Source: Mycoplasmopsis glycophila (GTDB taxonomy: Bacteria > Bacillota_I > Bacilli_A > Mycoplasmatales > Metamycoplasmataceae). From it: a stretch of 64,000 nucleotides of DNA. The notes under the pieces are model-generated. The model was given only the letters and a program-made list of their open reading frames with translations, had not been told where the DNA came from and made no database searches. The DNA is taken from positions 868,001-932,000 of the forward strand of contig NZ_LR215024.1 of NCBI RefSeq assembly GCF_900660605.1, written 5' to 3'. Positions 30,601 to 43,012 of this stretch are shown piece by piece. Each line of letters opens with the position of its first letter. Position 1 is the first letter of the stretch. The position numbers and the translations under genes were made by a program.

Positions 30601-32911
30601 TTTCGATAAACTGATTTATCTTCGCAATCATTGCATTAAATTGATTTTGCATATCCTCTAATGAATTATTGAAAGCATCAGAAAGTTTAAAACTATTTGC
30701 TTCAGATAAAATCTCTTTTGATCTAATAATTGCTTGATGTATTTCTGAAATTTTATTTTTAACATTCTCTAAACCGATTTCATTTTTAGTGATTAAGCTC
30801 GAGATAAATTCTGAATAAAATTGTTGTAAATAAACGTTTGAAATGTCATGTTTATCAGTTAAGAAATTCTTAAATTCAGTTGTTTTAGCTAATACATAAT
30901 TCGAAAATGCAATTAGGTCATCATTTAATGTAATTAAAGAATTCTTTTGTTCTTCAATTTGATCTTGATTTGCTTTCATCACTCTTTTTAAAGCTTCTTT
31001 AATAAATTCCTTTTTAGAATTAATTGAAGCAAGATATTCTTCTTTTCCTCAAACGTCAACTAATTTAAACTTATTTCCAAAATAGTTTTGATCAATTTCT
31101 TTATTATCATCAAGGAAACTTTCTAAAAAGTTAATTTTTGAAAGTAATAATTGATAAAACTCTTTATAGATATTCGTTACTCTTTCATGTGATATTACAC
31201 TATTACTTTCTAAATCTGCTTGATAAAAAGCATCAATTTTCTCAAATTGTTTGTTAAGAATATCTAAAAATTCTTGCGAATCAAAATATTGATTTAAGTA
31301 TGTTTTACTTGCAAAACTAGCAAGTAAATTTTGCGCTTGATATCTTTTTTGAATTTGTTCAAAAAGAAGAAGCAAAGTAGTGTAATTGTTAACTAATTCT
31401 TTGAGTTTTTGTTTTGCTTCTACAACGTTTTGGCGATTTCTTTTAACTTCTTCAAAAGGTTCGAATAAAACTTTATTGTAATAAGTTAATTCTAAAGAAT
31501 CAAGATTAACAACCTCTAATAAATCACTTTTAAGTTTATTTAGTTTAGTTTCAAAAGAATTGAGCAAACGAGTTAAAATTTGATCTTCAACAACTTTAAT
31601 TTCGAAATTAAAATTATTATACTTTTGAGGTGTAGGGTAATAAACATTCCCTTCTGTTTGTCTATAAGCAGTTACATGTACTTTTTCATTTTTTAAAAAA
31701 TTATGTTCAACATAAATTTTACGATTTTGAAAATCTACATTATTAATTTCTAAAGTAGTTCTTATCCCTGTTTCAAGATTTTCAACCTCAAGTTCAAAAT
31801 GAAAATCATTCACATCAGTTCTAAAGCTAATGAAATCATTCCCTTCGTCGATGTTATCAACAGTAAGAGAAAATTGAGGAAGAATGTTATTGTCATTTAA
31901 TTCATTTTCTGTGTAGTAATAATTTCTTTTAACAACTTCTTCCAAAACAGCGTCACCAGGGTAATCAAAAACTAATACACCAGTTCTTAAAAGTTGTTGG
32001 TTTGATTTTAAATAATTAAAAACTGCTTTATTGATAGGTTGAGATGTTCGCCAAGGTTGACTATTATTTTTAGAACGTGAAGTGAAATTAATGATTAATC
32101 TATTTCTTTCATTTTCATCGTTTTCTTGTATATTTGAAAGATTTAATGAAGTATATACTAAGTGAAGTTTTTGCTCTTCTTCTGTTGCATATTGATCTTG
32201 AAGCATCATTGTGTCATTATCTCCTCAATATGCACCAAATTTTCTGTACGCACCCATTACAGGAGTCATATTATTAAAGAAAAACATTTTTCCACGAAGT
32301 TCATTTAAAGTCGGATTAAGAAATGGACCATTAGTAGGATTACTGTAAACATGTGGTGCAACATTTGAAGAAGAAAGAACTTTCATTATTTTATTTGTTC
32401 AATCTTTTTTAGCAGAATCAGACATTCTATCTAAATTCTCATTTTCTGCTTTCAATCTAATAATTAAAGTTTCTCCAGGGTGTGCTTTTAAGAAATTAGC
32501 AAATAAATTCATAACTGGAGCAAATTCAGAAGTTGAGCAAATTGATCCATGGTAAAATCACATATTGCTTGCTAAACGAAGATCAAAAAATCTGATTCCT
32601 GCTTTAAGTTGTTTGTTAAAATCTCATTCTACTGTTTTAGCTCATGCTTTAGCACTAGGTCAGATAAAACCGCTTCATCCAGCAAACATAGCTGAATCGT
32701 GTGTTCCAGGAATAGAAAGCTGTGTAATTCTTTTGTTTCCATTCACATTTGACATTCAATCACTGAACTGTAATTTTGTATCATAAACATCAACAGAATG
32801 AGCCTGATTTTTATCTATATTTTGAGAATTAATTGCTGATAGTGCGAAAGGAGCTATCGCAACTAAAGAACTAATTAGTATTAATTTTTTGAAATTTAAT
32901 TTTTTACCCAT
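27668..32911 (-). CDS. Giant surface protein with N-terminal PI-PLC-type phosphodiesterase domain
   Basis: A 1747-residue protein in one frame. Residues 1-26 are a signal peptide. Residues 50-330 match the bacterial phosphatidylinositol-specific phospholipase C fold: SIPGTHDSAM with catalytic-type His71, GIRFFDLRL, WFYHGS with His121, HPGETLIIRLK, and the late strand GVLVFDYPGDAVLEEVVKRN. The remaining 1400 residues are hydrophilic, largely helical and coiled-coil prone, ending in one hydrophobic segment (GLAAGVAYWVL) and a short basic tail. The enzyme would be displayed on a long stalk at the cell surface, possibly to cleave host phosphoinositide or GPI-type lipids. The substrate is inferred. 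Confidence 0.82.
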
Positions 32912-33127
32912 AATTTACCTACTTCTTAAATGTGTATTTATTCTACTATTTTTTATTCTAATCACAATCAAATAAAATAAAAATTCGCATCTATTTCAAG
33001 AAAAATTACCAGAACTTTTGTTGGTTTCTCCAAAGTCTATTTCTCAAGCGTTTGAAAATAAGAAATGATATGAATAGTCAAGATTCGAGTGTTTTTCTGG
33101 GCGTTTAGCAGCTGTTTTTAAAGAAAA

Positions 33128-33151
33128 ACACCATGGCAAGGCCATTGGTGT
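33128..33151 (-). terminator. Terminator after the first aminopeptidase gene
   Basis: ACACCATGGC/GCCATTGGTGT stem with one bulged T, followed on the minus strand by TTTTTCTTT. Located 10 nt past the aminopeptidase stop. Confidence 0.75.
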
Positions 33152-33161
33152 CTATCATGTA

Positions 33162-34526
<1,365 letters not shown>

Positions 34527-34767
34527 TTTTGTATCCTTTCTTGTTTTTTAATCTAATTTAGTAAATTATATTACTTTATGGTAAAAAATGTGTCATTTTT
34601 TGATTACAAACGAACGATTAGCTTTTTAATGTATTATATATATAAGTTTTAAAAGAAGCAAAAAGAGAAATTGCAAAAAAACTTCTTTTTTGATTTATTT
34701 GATGTATTTTATGCACTTTTTTACTTTGCAAAAAAATGACACGAACTAAAAACATGACATTATGCTT

Positions 34768-34797
34768 TTGTAGCTTTGGTGTTTGATAAAATATGAT
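34768..34797 (+). promoter_or_regulatory. Possible promoter of the 34836 surface-protein gene
   Basis: TTGTAG, 18-bp spacer, TATGAT (34792-34797). The 34527-34835 gap between the divergent pepA and surface-protein genes otherwise holds an inverted pair TGTCATTTTTTG (34591-34602) and CAAAAAAATGACA (34729-34741), of unknown meaning. Confidence 0.35.
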
Positions 34798-34835
34798 ATA
34801 TAGTGTTGCTTTCAAAGCTTTATTTAGGAGAAAAT

Positions 34836-37580
34836 ATGAAAAGTAAAAAAATAGCCAAAATTCCAGCAAAAATCTTGCTGCCTTTAGCATCTTTTTCAAT
34901 GATAATACCCGTTTCTGCAAATTTAGTTGTAGAAAGCAAAAATGATACAAAAGAGGTTTCTAAAACAAACAGTTTATCTAAAAATCTAGTCGCTAATTAT
35001 AAAACAAAAGCAATAAGTGCATTTTTAAATGTAAATAGAAATGATACACCAAGTGAAAATGCCGAAACCGTAACAGCAAATACAGAAGAAGTACAAGCCT
35101 CAAACTTTCAAGAAGTTGTAGATAAAATTAGAGCTTTAAGTCATTTAAATCAAAATGAAAAGAGCATTTATATAAATGAAGCTCAAAAAGCTAAAGAAGT
35201 TGATGCTTCAAAAGTTGATTTGAATGCATATTATGAAATAGCTCGAATTCAAGATAAAATTAATCAAATTGCTCATGCTTTAGAAAATACAGAAAATGCT
35301 TTTGAATATCCTAATAAAGCTCAAATTAACATTTTAGAGCTCAATCAAAACTCTGATGCATATAAATCTTTTTATTTGATAGATGAACAAATGAAACAAG
35401 AAATAAATAGAGATAAATATATTAAACTAGAAATTAGAGTTGTTAAAAATGGCTCAAGTACTAACAATAAAGATAATCCTAACGAAGATGATAAGTTTTA
35501 TGGACGCACTAGAGTTACTTTTTTAGTTAAGTACGATTTAAGAAACTACAACGCAGAATATGCAGATATAGTTCATAAGATCGGTATTAGCGGAATGCAC
35601 AGTCATCCTACAAATTGATCAAAAGCTAATTTTGCTAGCGAGTCAAATGACGTTTCTACTTCTAATTTTATAACCGGATTTCAAAGATATACACAAGAAG
35701 AACAAGAACGTATCAATAATATTCAATTAAGCTTTGAATATAAAAACACATCAATACCAAGAGAGCAAAGATTATATCCAAGCGACATTAATATATATAA
35801 CTTTAGAGATCATTTTTTAATAAAAAATGGAAATAATATTTTTACAGAAGAATCTGAAGAACTTATCATAAACGAACTTATACCTTACGATGAAAATCTT
35901 GGTATTCTAACTATCAAATATTCATTAAGATCTAAAAAAGATCCTTCTATTATAAGTCCAGAAAAAGACAAAAACAGTCAGCCAGAACTTCGTTTTTGAA
36001 CTCGAAATGAATATATAGCAGAAGTTAAAAGGTTAGAAAACTTAAACAATAAACAAAAAACACTATTTGCTAATTACAATATAGCAGATAAAAATGTAAC
36101 TCCTACACGTGAAGATGTTATAAATCAAGTAGAAAAAGCTAAACTTGTTGATCAAAAGATGTACGAACTTAAAGTTGCATTTAATGATAGTGCTAATGAT
36201 TATGAAGTAGCCAAAGAAAATTCAGAATTAGAAACTAACAAAAAGTTTCTAAAACAATACGAAAAAGCAAAGCAATTATTAAATAAAAATAGTGGCGATG
36301 GTGTTATAGAAGTTAGCCAAATTCAATACATAATAGATATGTTAAAAGATGTAAGAAATATTACTTCTAAAGAAAAAGCTAAAATTAAAATAGGCCAAGA
36401 TAAAAGACTTACAACCGAACAAAAAAATAGATTGAAACAGCAAGTTCATGATTTAAATGAACCATATAATGAGGGAGTAAGTATTCCTGAGGACATTCTA
36501 GAATTTCATGATAATCTAAATGAAATCGTTAATAAAGGTGATGCTATTGACGAAATTACAAATAGCAACTTAACACCTAAACAAAAAGAAGATCTTATTG
36601 AAGATATACTTAACGCCAATGTTGACGATGATGTAAATTGACGTAACAAGCAAAATAGATTCGAAATAACAAATGAGAATATCAATAAGAAAAAAGAAGC
36701 ATACGAGCGCATCAATAACACTCCAGATTCATTACTTACAGTTCAAGATAAAGAAAAACTTGTTGAAAATGTTGAAAATAACAATCCTATCGATCAAACA
36801 TTTGACCACGTTTCATCAAATATCGACAAAAAACAAGAAGCTATAACTAAAGTAAAACAAGATAGCAATTTAACCGAGCAACAAAAGAATCAAATTAACG
36901 AAAATATCCATAATTTAGATCCAAAAGATGTAAATTTTGAAAACAAATTAGCTAATGAACTAGCTAAAGCAAAGTTAATTGCAGAAATTCAAAAAGATCC
37001 TGTTTTAACAAATGATCAAAAAGACAAACTTATAAGCGAAGTGATTTTATTGCCTAATAATTCAGAATTATCAGCATTATTAGAAAGAGTAAAATCAAAA
37101 GTTGATTTAATTAAACAAATTACTAATAATACTATTTTAGACGATCAACTTAAAGATAAATTACAAAAACAAGTAATTAATAACAAAGCAGATTCAAATA
37201 CATTTGAAAATAAACAAAATGAATTAAAAAATAGAATAATTGACTTGCAAGACTTGATTAAATCATTAAATGATTTGATTGATTTTACAAATGATCCAAA
37301 ATGAAACAAAATCACCAAACAAAGTCAGCAAGCAATTTTAGATGCAATTTCTGCTACAAAGCAAATTTTAAGCAATAGTGATGATTCTTCTAATTCACAG
37401 ATTCAAGAACAAACAAACATCAATAGATCGCTTTTAAGCGGATATAAGAAATCATGAAATAAATTATGATTACTTACTCTTTTAATCTTTCTTATTCCAT
37501 TCTTATGATGATTCTTCATTATTTGAAAACGTATAAAGAAAGAAGAAGAAGAAGAACCTCAAAATATAGAAGCAAATTAG
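34836..37580 (+). CDS. Surface protein with helical GA/FIVAR-like repeats and C-terminal anchor
   Basis: A 914-residue protein starting at the ATG after AGGAG, with a signal peptide (LLPLASFSMIIPVSA) not followed by a lipobox cysteine. The first 430 residues are of unknown fold. From about residue 440 to 820 there are repeated helical modules built around LTxxQKxxLxxxI (NLTPKQKEDLIEDI, LLTVQDKEKLVENV, NLTEQQKNQINENI, VLTNDQKDKLISEV), the pattern of GA or FIVAR modules that bind albumin or matrix proteins. A hydrophobic segment (LLTLLIFLIPFLWWFFIIW) and a KRIKKEEEEE tail anchor the C-terminus. Adhesion is inferred. Confidence 0.8.
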
Positions 37581-37618
37581 AATTAGTTTTTTCTAAAAAC
37601 TTGCAGCATTATAGAAAG

Positions 37619-37647
37619 AACCCGTTTTATCTAATAAGAAGCGGGTT
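37619..37647 (+). terminator. Terminator after the helical-repeat surface protein
   Basis: AACCCG... paired with ...CGGGTT, about 10 bp including two G-T pairs, followed by a T-run. Confidence 0.75.
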
Positions 37648-37719
37648 TTTGTTTTAAAATATAAATATAGATAGCTTTTATAAGTTGAATTTATAAAAAG
37701 TAAAAAAATAGGATTAATT

Positions 37720-39057
37720 ATGGAAAAGAAAAATATTGAATACAAAATAGATATACCTGAAAAATCGAGTCAATTGAAAGCTGAAATTGTTTCTTTTTTA
37801 AACACAGAAGGTGGGGAAATATATTTAGGCATGAGCGATAAAGGTGAAGCTGACGAAGATAAAATCAAAGAAAAAAAGAAAATATGAGAAGAAACTATTT
37901 CTAATTGAATTGTCAATGCTTTTAATACGAATATTTCTGAATTAGTAGAAGTTTTTCCTGATGAAATACCTTTTAAGATTAAAATCTCCAAAGGATTAAA
38001 TAAACCATATTATTACAAAGACGGTGAAGGTTTTAATTATAAAGGCATATTCGTTAGAGTAGGTAGTACAAAAAGAAGAGCAACACAAGAAGAGATAAAG
38101 AGAATGTTGAATAATTTTAAAACACAAAGCTATGAATCTATTACTATCAGTAAAAAAGATTTAACATTTGATTATCTTGAAAAGAAATTTAAAGAAAAGA
38201 ATATCAAATTTGACAAAAGAGCGTTATCGTTAATTGATAAAAATAATAATTACAATAACGCCGCTCTTCTTTTGAGCGACCAAAATAACACAATTACAAA
38301 ATTCGCAATTTTTAAAGGTGTAGATATTGATGAGTTTTTAGATAAAAAGGAATTCAGTGGTTCTATTGTGAAACAAATGGATGATGTTTTATATTTTTCA
38401 AATCTATTAAATAAAAATAATATAACAATTTCTGGTAAACCTGCTAGAGAAGAAAAACACGATATACCAAAAAGAGCATTAAGAGAAGCTATTGCAAATT
38501 CTTTTTGTCACCGTGATTATTCATTAAGCGGGGATATAAAGGTTGAATTTTTTAAAGATAGAGTACAAATTTTTTCTCCAGGAGATACTCCCGAGGGATT
38601 AACTTTGGAAGAAATGAAAAAAGGTTTTATAGCAAAAAGAAATGAAATAATAGTTAAAGTATTAGATAAATTAGGTCTTATTGAAAATTATGCATCGGGT
38701 GTTAGAAGAATTTTTCAAGATTATGAAAATTTTGAGAAAAGTCCTGAATACTATATTTCTAATAATGGTGTATTAGTAACCCTATACAATAGAAATTACA
38801 ATAGTAATGCGAAAGATGTTGAAGATATTATAAAAAATATTATTGAAACAAGATTAACCGAAAGACAAACCAAAATACTCAATCTAATTCATGAAAATCC
38901 TAAAATATCTATAAACCAAATTAAAAATATATTAAATACATCTTACAGTACCATAAAAAGAGAAATTTCTCAATTAAAACAAAAAAATAAAATTATACGT
39001 GTTGGTGATCTAAAAAATGGTTATTGAAAATTATTAGAAGATGCAGAAAACGAATAG
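37720..39057 (+). CDS. Schlafen/AlbA-domain ATP-binding transcriptional regulator-like protein
   Basis: A 445-residue protein of the COG2865 type. The N-terminal AlbA_2 (Schlafen-like) domain shows ESS/KAEIVSFLNTEGGEIYLGMSD. The middle has the RecG-C-terminal-like ATP-binding region (PKRALREAIANSFCHRDYS, VQIFSPGDTPEGLT, LGLIENYASGVRRIF). The C-terminal 70 residues contain a winged-helix motif (ISINQIKNILNTSYSTIKREISQLKQ). These proteins are often mobile or accessory, and the genomic target is unknown. The final tract overlaps the start of a minisatellite region, which begins 27 nt after the stop. Confidence 0.8.
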
Positions 39058-39083
39058 AAGTAATAAATAAATCCAGAAAAATT

Positions 39084-39236
39084 GAACCCAATTTTGAACC
39101 CAATTTTGAACCCAATTTTGAACCCAATTTTGAACCCAATTTTGAACCCAATTTTGAACCCAATTTTGAACCCAATTTTGAACCCAATTTTGAACCCAAT
39201 TTTGAACCCAATTTTGAACCCAATTTTGAACCCAAT
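39084..39236. repeat. 12-bp minisatellite, array A (about 12.5 units)
   Basis: Perfect head-to-tail copies of GAACCCAATTTT, with GAACCC occurring 13 times every 12 bp. It lies 27 nt after the stop of the AlbA-type gene. In one frame it would read Asn-Phe-Glu-Pro repeats, but no credible start exists. Confidence 0.95.
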
Positions 39237-39319
39237 GCAAGTGTGTTTATATTGTATTTATAAAACTTTAACTAATGCCGGTTAAAATGTAAAAAAAATA
39301 ATTCTTTTTTCAACTTAAA
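39237..39319. repeat. Tail duplicated after minisatellite A
   Basis: About 83 bp beginning GCAAGTGTGTTTATATTG, almost identical to 39642-39724 after array B. The array plus tail form one composite repeat present twice. Confidence 0.85.
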
Positions 39320-39349
39320 ATATAAAAATATAGGTTAAATTTAAACCAA

Positions 39350-39386
39350 GAATGCAAGAGAAAGTGAATTTTACTCTTGTATTTTT
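39350..39386 (+). terminator. Terminator-like hairpin between the minisatellites
   Basis: ATGCAAGAG/CTCTTGTAT stem with a 13-nt loop followed by T residues. It may end transcription from the AlbA-type gene. Confidence 0.6.
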
Positions 39387-39428
39387 TTAGTTCCAAAGTG
39401 CTTTTAAATTAAAAATCCAGCAAAATTA

Positions 39429-39641
39429 TAACCCAATTTTGAACCCAATTTTGAACCCAATTTTGAACCCAATTTTGAACCCAATTTTGAACCCAATTTT
39501 GAACCCAATTTTGAACCCAATTTTGAACCCAATTTTGAACCCAATTTTGAACCCAATTTTGAACCCAATTTTGAACCCAATTTTGAACCCAATTTTGAAC
39601 CCAATTTTGAACCCAATTTTGAACCCAATTTTGAACCCAAT
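39429..39641. repeat. 12-bp minisatellite, array B (about 17.5 units)
   Basis: The same 12-bp unit as array A, with GAACCC repeated 17 times plus one TAACCC at the edge, all perfect. The copy-number difference between the arrays points to slippage. Confidence 0.95.
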
Positions 39642-39724
39642 GCAAGTGTGTTTATATTGTATTTATAAAACTTTAACTAATGCCGGTTAAAATGTAAAAA
39701 AATAATTATTTTTTCCAACTCAAA
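39642..39724. repeat. Tail duplicated after minisatellite B
   Basis: Near-identical to 39237-39319. The stretch 39725-39885 after it holds no gene that I can see. Confidence 0.85.
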
Positions 39725-39887
39725 ATACAGAAAAGTGAAGCCAGCCGTAAACTTAATGAGACATATTTTCCCTCTTTTCTTGCTATTTTCACAAATAGTA
39801 AGATTGTTTTTATAACAACTCTTATAGCGGAAGCTAATTAGTATTTCAGTTTAAGATCTTTATTTGGATAAATGATGTTGCATAACA

Positions 39888-39915
39888 AAAACCAGCGATT
39901 AAATAAGCTGGTTTT
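39888..39915 (-). terminator. Terminator after the second aminopeptidase gene
   Basis: AAAACCAGC/GCTGGTTTT stem with a 10-nt loop, bidirectional, 31 nt past the minus-strand stop. Confidence 0.75.
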
Positions 39916-39945
39916 GTTTGAATATAATAAATTAGTTCCTTTGTT

Positions 39946-41319
39946 TTACTTACTTGATAAAAGAGCATATTCTACTAGTGTTGCAACTAATTCACCTTGC
40001 GGTTCACCATTTTTGTCAGCTGTTCCTGCTACATCACAGTGGATATATTTAACATCATTAGTAAATTCTTTTAAAAACATTGCTGCTTGGTTTGAGTCAG
40101 CTTTAACTATTGAACTTCAATTTAATAAGTCTGCAACTTTCGAACTTTTGTTCCCTTTATTAAAATCTTCATGCATTGGCATTCTTCATACTTTTTCTAG
40201 ACTAATTTGACTAGCTTTTTCAAATTGTTCTCAGTTATTTTCATCAGTTGATCAAATTCCAGTATAAACATGCCCAAGAGCAGTTAGCATTGTACCTGTA
40301 AGTGTTGCAACATCAATTAAAGTGGTCGCTTTTAATTTTGTAGCCCCATAATATAAACCGTCAGCTAGTACTAATCTACCTTCAGCATCAGTATCATTTA
40401 CTTCTACTCATTTTCCACTCATTGATTGATAAATGTTTTCAGGTAAAGAAGCATCGTGATTAATTCTATTGTCTGTAATACACATCACTGCGCTTACATT
40501 AACTTTAGCTTTTAATTGAGCTAATACTTTCACAGCATAAGCAGCTATAGCAGAACCGGACATATCAAATTTCATTCCTGACATATGATATCCTTTGGTA
40601 TTAACTCCACCAGTGTCAAAAGTGATTCCTTTACCTACAATTACAATGTTTTCTTTTGATTTTGGATTTCCTTGATATTGCGCTACTAAAACTCTTGGTT
40701 CATGTGTGCTTCCTTTATTAACTGAAAGAAGTAAATTCATACCAAGATCTTGAATTTCTTTTTTAGTTAAAACTTCAACTCTTAAATTTGATAATCCTGA
40801 AAAATCATGAGCAACTTCAGAAGCTAACATTTCCGAATTTAAGAAGTTTTCGGGTTTAATTTGCAAGTTTCTTACTTTAGTAATAGCATCAGAAACTAGT
40901 TGTAGTTTATTGATAAGTTTTGCTTGTGCACTTGTTAAATTTTCAACTAATAAATGCATTTCTTTGCTTTTTGTTTTGCTAGTTTTGATCTCAATTGATT
41001 TTTTAAAAAGCTCTGCTCTAACAAAGTCAATTTTGAGAATAAAAATTCTCATTAATTGTTCAATTGTAATACCCTTAAATAAAAAACTAGTTAAATCAAT
41101 TTGATAATTACGGTTTCTATAAGTACCTAATTTTAAAGCTGCTTCAATTAGTCCATCAATTGTTTGATGTTCTTTATCGATGTAAAAATAAGCTATATTT
41201 TTTTCAATATCTTCTGTTAATGTGAAGTTTTTAGTTCCCACAAATTCTGGAAAAACACTTCCTTCGTAAGCAGCAATAACTTTCACAAAATTTTGATTTT
41301 CTTTTTTAATTATTTTCAT
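39946..41319 (-). CDS. Leucyl aminopeptidase, M17 family (second paralogue)
   Basis: A 457-residue M17 peptidase with [32 protein letters not shown] and NDTDAEGRL, so metal ligands and active-site residues appear intact. The N-terminal domain is much more diverged from the 33162 paralogue than the catalytic half. The GGAG site is 5 nt before the ATG at 41319, and the gene starts 11 nt after yigZ, probably as one transcript. Confidence 0.9.
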
Positions 41320-41330
41320 AATATCTCCAA

Positions 41331-41699
41331 TTATTGGTTTTCAATTAGTTTATTAATTACCATACCAGCACTGCTACCGTATGCTCGTTTTAATCCACCT
41401 TCACCTAATTTGATTCCGCCAAAATATCTCACAACAAAAATAGCTTTATTATAAACATTCTTCATTCTCATCAAATTATAAATAGGTCTTCCTGCAGTGG
41501 CTTTTGGCTCTGCATCATCATTAAAACCAGCGCTCTCTACTCCATCTTGATAAAGTAAATAAGCATAGCAAACATGCCTTGCATTTTTATGCTCATTTTT
41601 AAGTTCTAGCCAAATTTTTTTGACTTCTTCTTTGTTTTGAACATCAAAACAATAGGCGATAAATCTGGATTTTTTAATAACTAACTCTTCTTTAATCAT
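41331..41699 (-). CDS. YigZ/IMPACT (UPF0029) family protein
   Basis: A 122-residue protein with the family core ARHVCYAYLL, FNDDAEPKATAGRPIYN and VVRYFGGIKLGEGGLKRAYG. It corresponds to the N-terminal domain of YigZ only; the usual C-terminal ferredoxin-like domain (about 80 residues) is absent. The function is uncertain, possibly translation-related. A TATAAT box at 41710-41715 lies 10 nt before the ATG and no ribosome site is seen. Confidence 0.85.
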   Translation of the reverse strand: MIKEELVIKKSRFIAYCFDVQNKEEVKKIWLELKNEHKNARHVCYAYLLYQDGVESAGFNDDAEPKATAGRPIYNLMRMKNVYNKAIFVVRYFGGIKLGEGGLKRAYGSSAGMVINKLIENQ

Positions 41700-41709
41700 A
41701 ATTATTCAA

Positions 41710-41715
41710 ATTATA
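41710..41715 (-). promoter_or_regulatory. -10 box of the yigZ-type gene
   Basis: TATAAT on the minus strand, 10 nt before the start codon; near-leaderless. Confidence 0.55.
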
Positions 41716-41864
41716 GCATTTCAAAAAGAAAAGATTAAAAACAAGTGTATCTAATCTCGCTTTTCTTATGATTTAAGTAAAACGAATTAAAAAAACAAAA
41801 CGCTAGAATAGTAGCATTTTGAATTTTAAAGAATAGCTTAAAACAAAAACTTTTTTAAAAGCTT

Positions 41865-42725
41865 TTAATCATAAGTTACACCAGTTAAATTTTTGCAATA
41901 ATTAATAAATTGTAGCTGAGCTTTTTTAATATCTTCTTTACCCTCATTTTTTAAAATTTTAAACTTGTTAGCATATTCAAAAAAGAGTCCATAAATCTCG
42001 TTATCATCAAAACTTGGTTTCATTCCAATTTCTTCTAATTTATTTGGATAGTATTTACTGAGTAGTTTTCACATTTGTGTAGCCATAAAATCAATTGGAA
42101 AATTCTCAAGTTTAATTGATCCGATTGTTAAAAGTTTAATCGCTACTTCCTGATCTTCAAATTTAGGCAATAAAATACCTGGAGTGTCCATAAATAAATA
42201 CTCTCCATTCACAACTCATTTTTTAGCACGAGTAACACCAGGGTAGTTAGCAACTTTTAAGCTCGCTTTTTCACTGACTAAATTAATAAGAGTACTTTTC
42301 CCGCAGTTTGGAATTCCAACAACAAAAGACTTCATTCTTGTGATAAGCATTCCTTTTTGCTTGTTCTTTTCGATTTTAGGCTTCATTATTTGTTTAATCT
42401 TCGTTAAAATAGCATTTTTTGAAGATTTTTTACGTAAATCTAATCAAAGCAAGTGCTCGTTTTTAAAACGAGCATTAATTGCTGCTTTTTTGCTTATGTC
42501 CATTAAATCACTTTTTGTGATGATAAAAAGGCGTGGTTTTTGTGTAGCTATAGAATCAAAATCTTCATTGTATGAACTAATTGGGCAACGAGCATCTAAC
42601 ACAACTATAAAAACATCGCAAAGATTTGCATTTTCTCTAATTTCCTTCATAGCTTTGGCCATATGACCAGGAAATCATTGAATTAAATTTTTATAATTAT
42701 TTACTTTTACATCTTTATCTTCCAT
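41865..42725 (-). CDS. rbgA: Ribosome biogenesis GTPase RbgA (YlqF)
   Basis: A 286-residue circularly permuted GTPase that helps late assembly of the 50S subunit. The permuted motif order is visible: G4 (TKSD) and G5-type sequence come first, then G1 [12 protein letters not shown] and G3 DTPGIL, with FPGHMAKA at the N-terminus as in YlqF. The gene begins 2 nt after the stop of the DivIVA-like gene, last of a minus-strand operon with two RNA methyltransferases. Confidence 0.92.
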
Positions 42726-42727
42726 TT

Positions 42728-43003
42728 TTAACTCTTTCTTTGTTGTTCTAGTTTAGTAATTTGTAATTTTTGACGTTCGTTTTCAAAAGTTAATTCATCA
42801 ATTTTACTTTTTTGTGACATGATAATCTCATCTTTTTTAGCTAAAGCTGATTCAAATGATTCAAAATCTGTGATTGCATAATGAATTAAAGCACTAATTT
42901 CTTCAAGAAAATTATTAACTTCAGATTTTGAATATCCTTCTAAATTGATTGAAAACTTGGCATTAATTAACTTGCTTTTCACATTTGATAGAATTTTTTT
43001 CAT
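42728..43003 (-). CDS. Short DivIVA-like coiled-coil protein
   Basis: A 91-residue protein. The N-terminal FSINLEGYSKSEVNNFLEEI resembles the DivIVA lipid-binding motif (F...GY...EV..FL), followed by a coiled coil rich in E, K and Q. DivIVA proteins sense membrane curvature and organise cell poles or division; the much longer C-terminus of typical members is missing. It lies 9 nt after trmH with AAGGAGC as ribosome site. Confidence 0.65.
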   Translation of the reverse strand: MKKILSNVKSKLINAKFSINLEGYSKSEVNNFLEEISALIHYAITDFESFESALAKKDEIIMSQKSKIDELTFENERQKLQITKLEQQRKS

Positions 43004-43012
43004 TTTTGCTCC

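Noticed and set aside
34618-34950. Minus-strand ORF of 110 codons in the pepA-surface gene gap
   Set aside because: Low-complexity AT-rich frame overlapping the start of the plus-strand surface-protein gene, with no ribosome site or recognisable motif.
39024-39263. ORF reading Asn-Phe-Glu-Pro repeats, and the minus-strand GSKL/QNWV repeat ORFs
   Set aside because: No start signal; every frame of a 12-bp repeat without stops is open, so these are by-products of the minisatellite.
39084-39641. CRISPR array
   Set aside because: The 12-bp units are head to tail with no spacers, and no cas genes are in the window.
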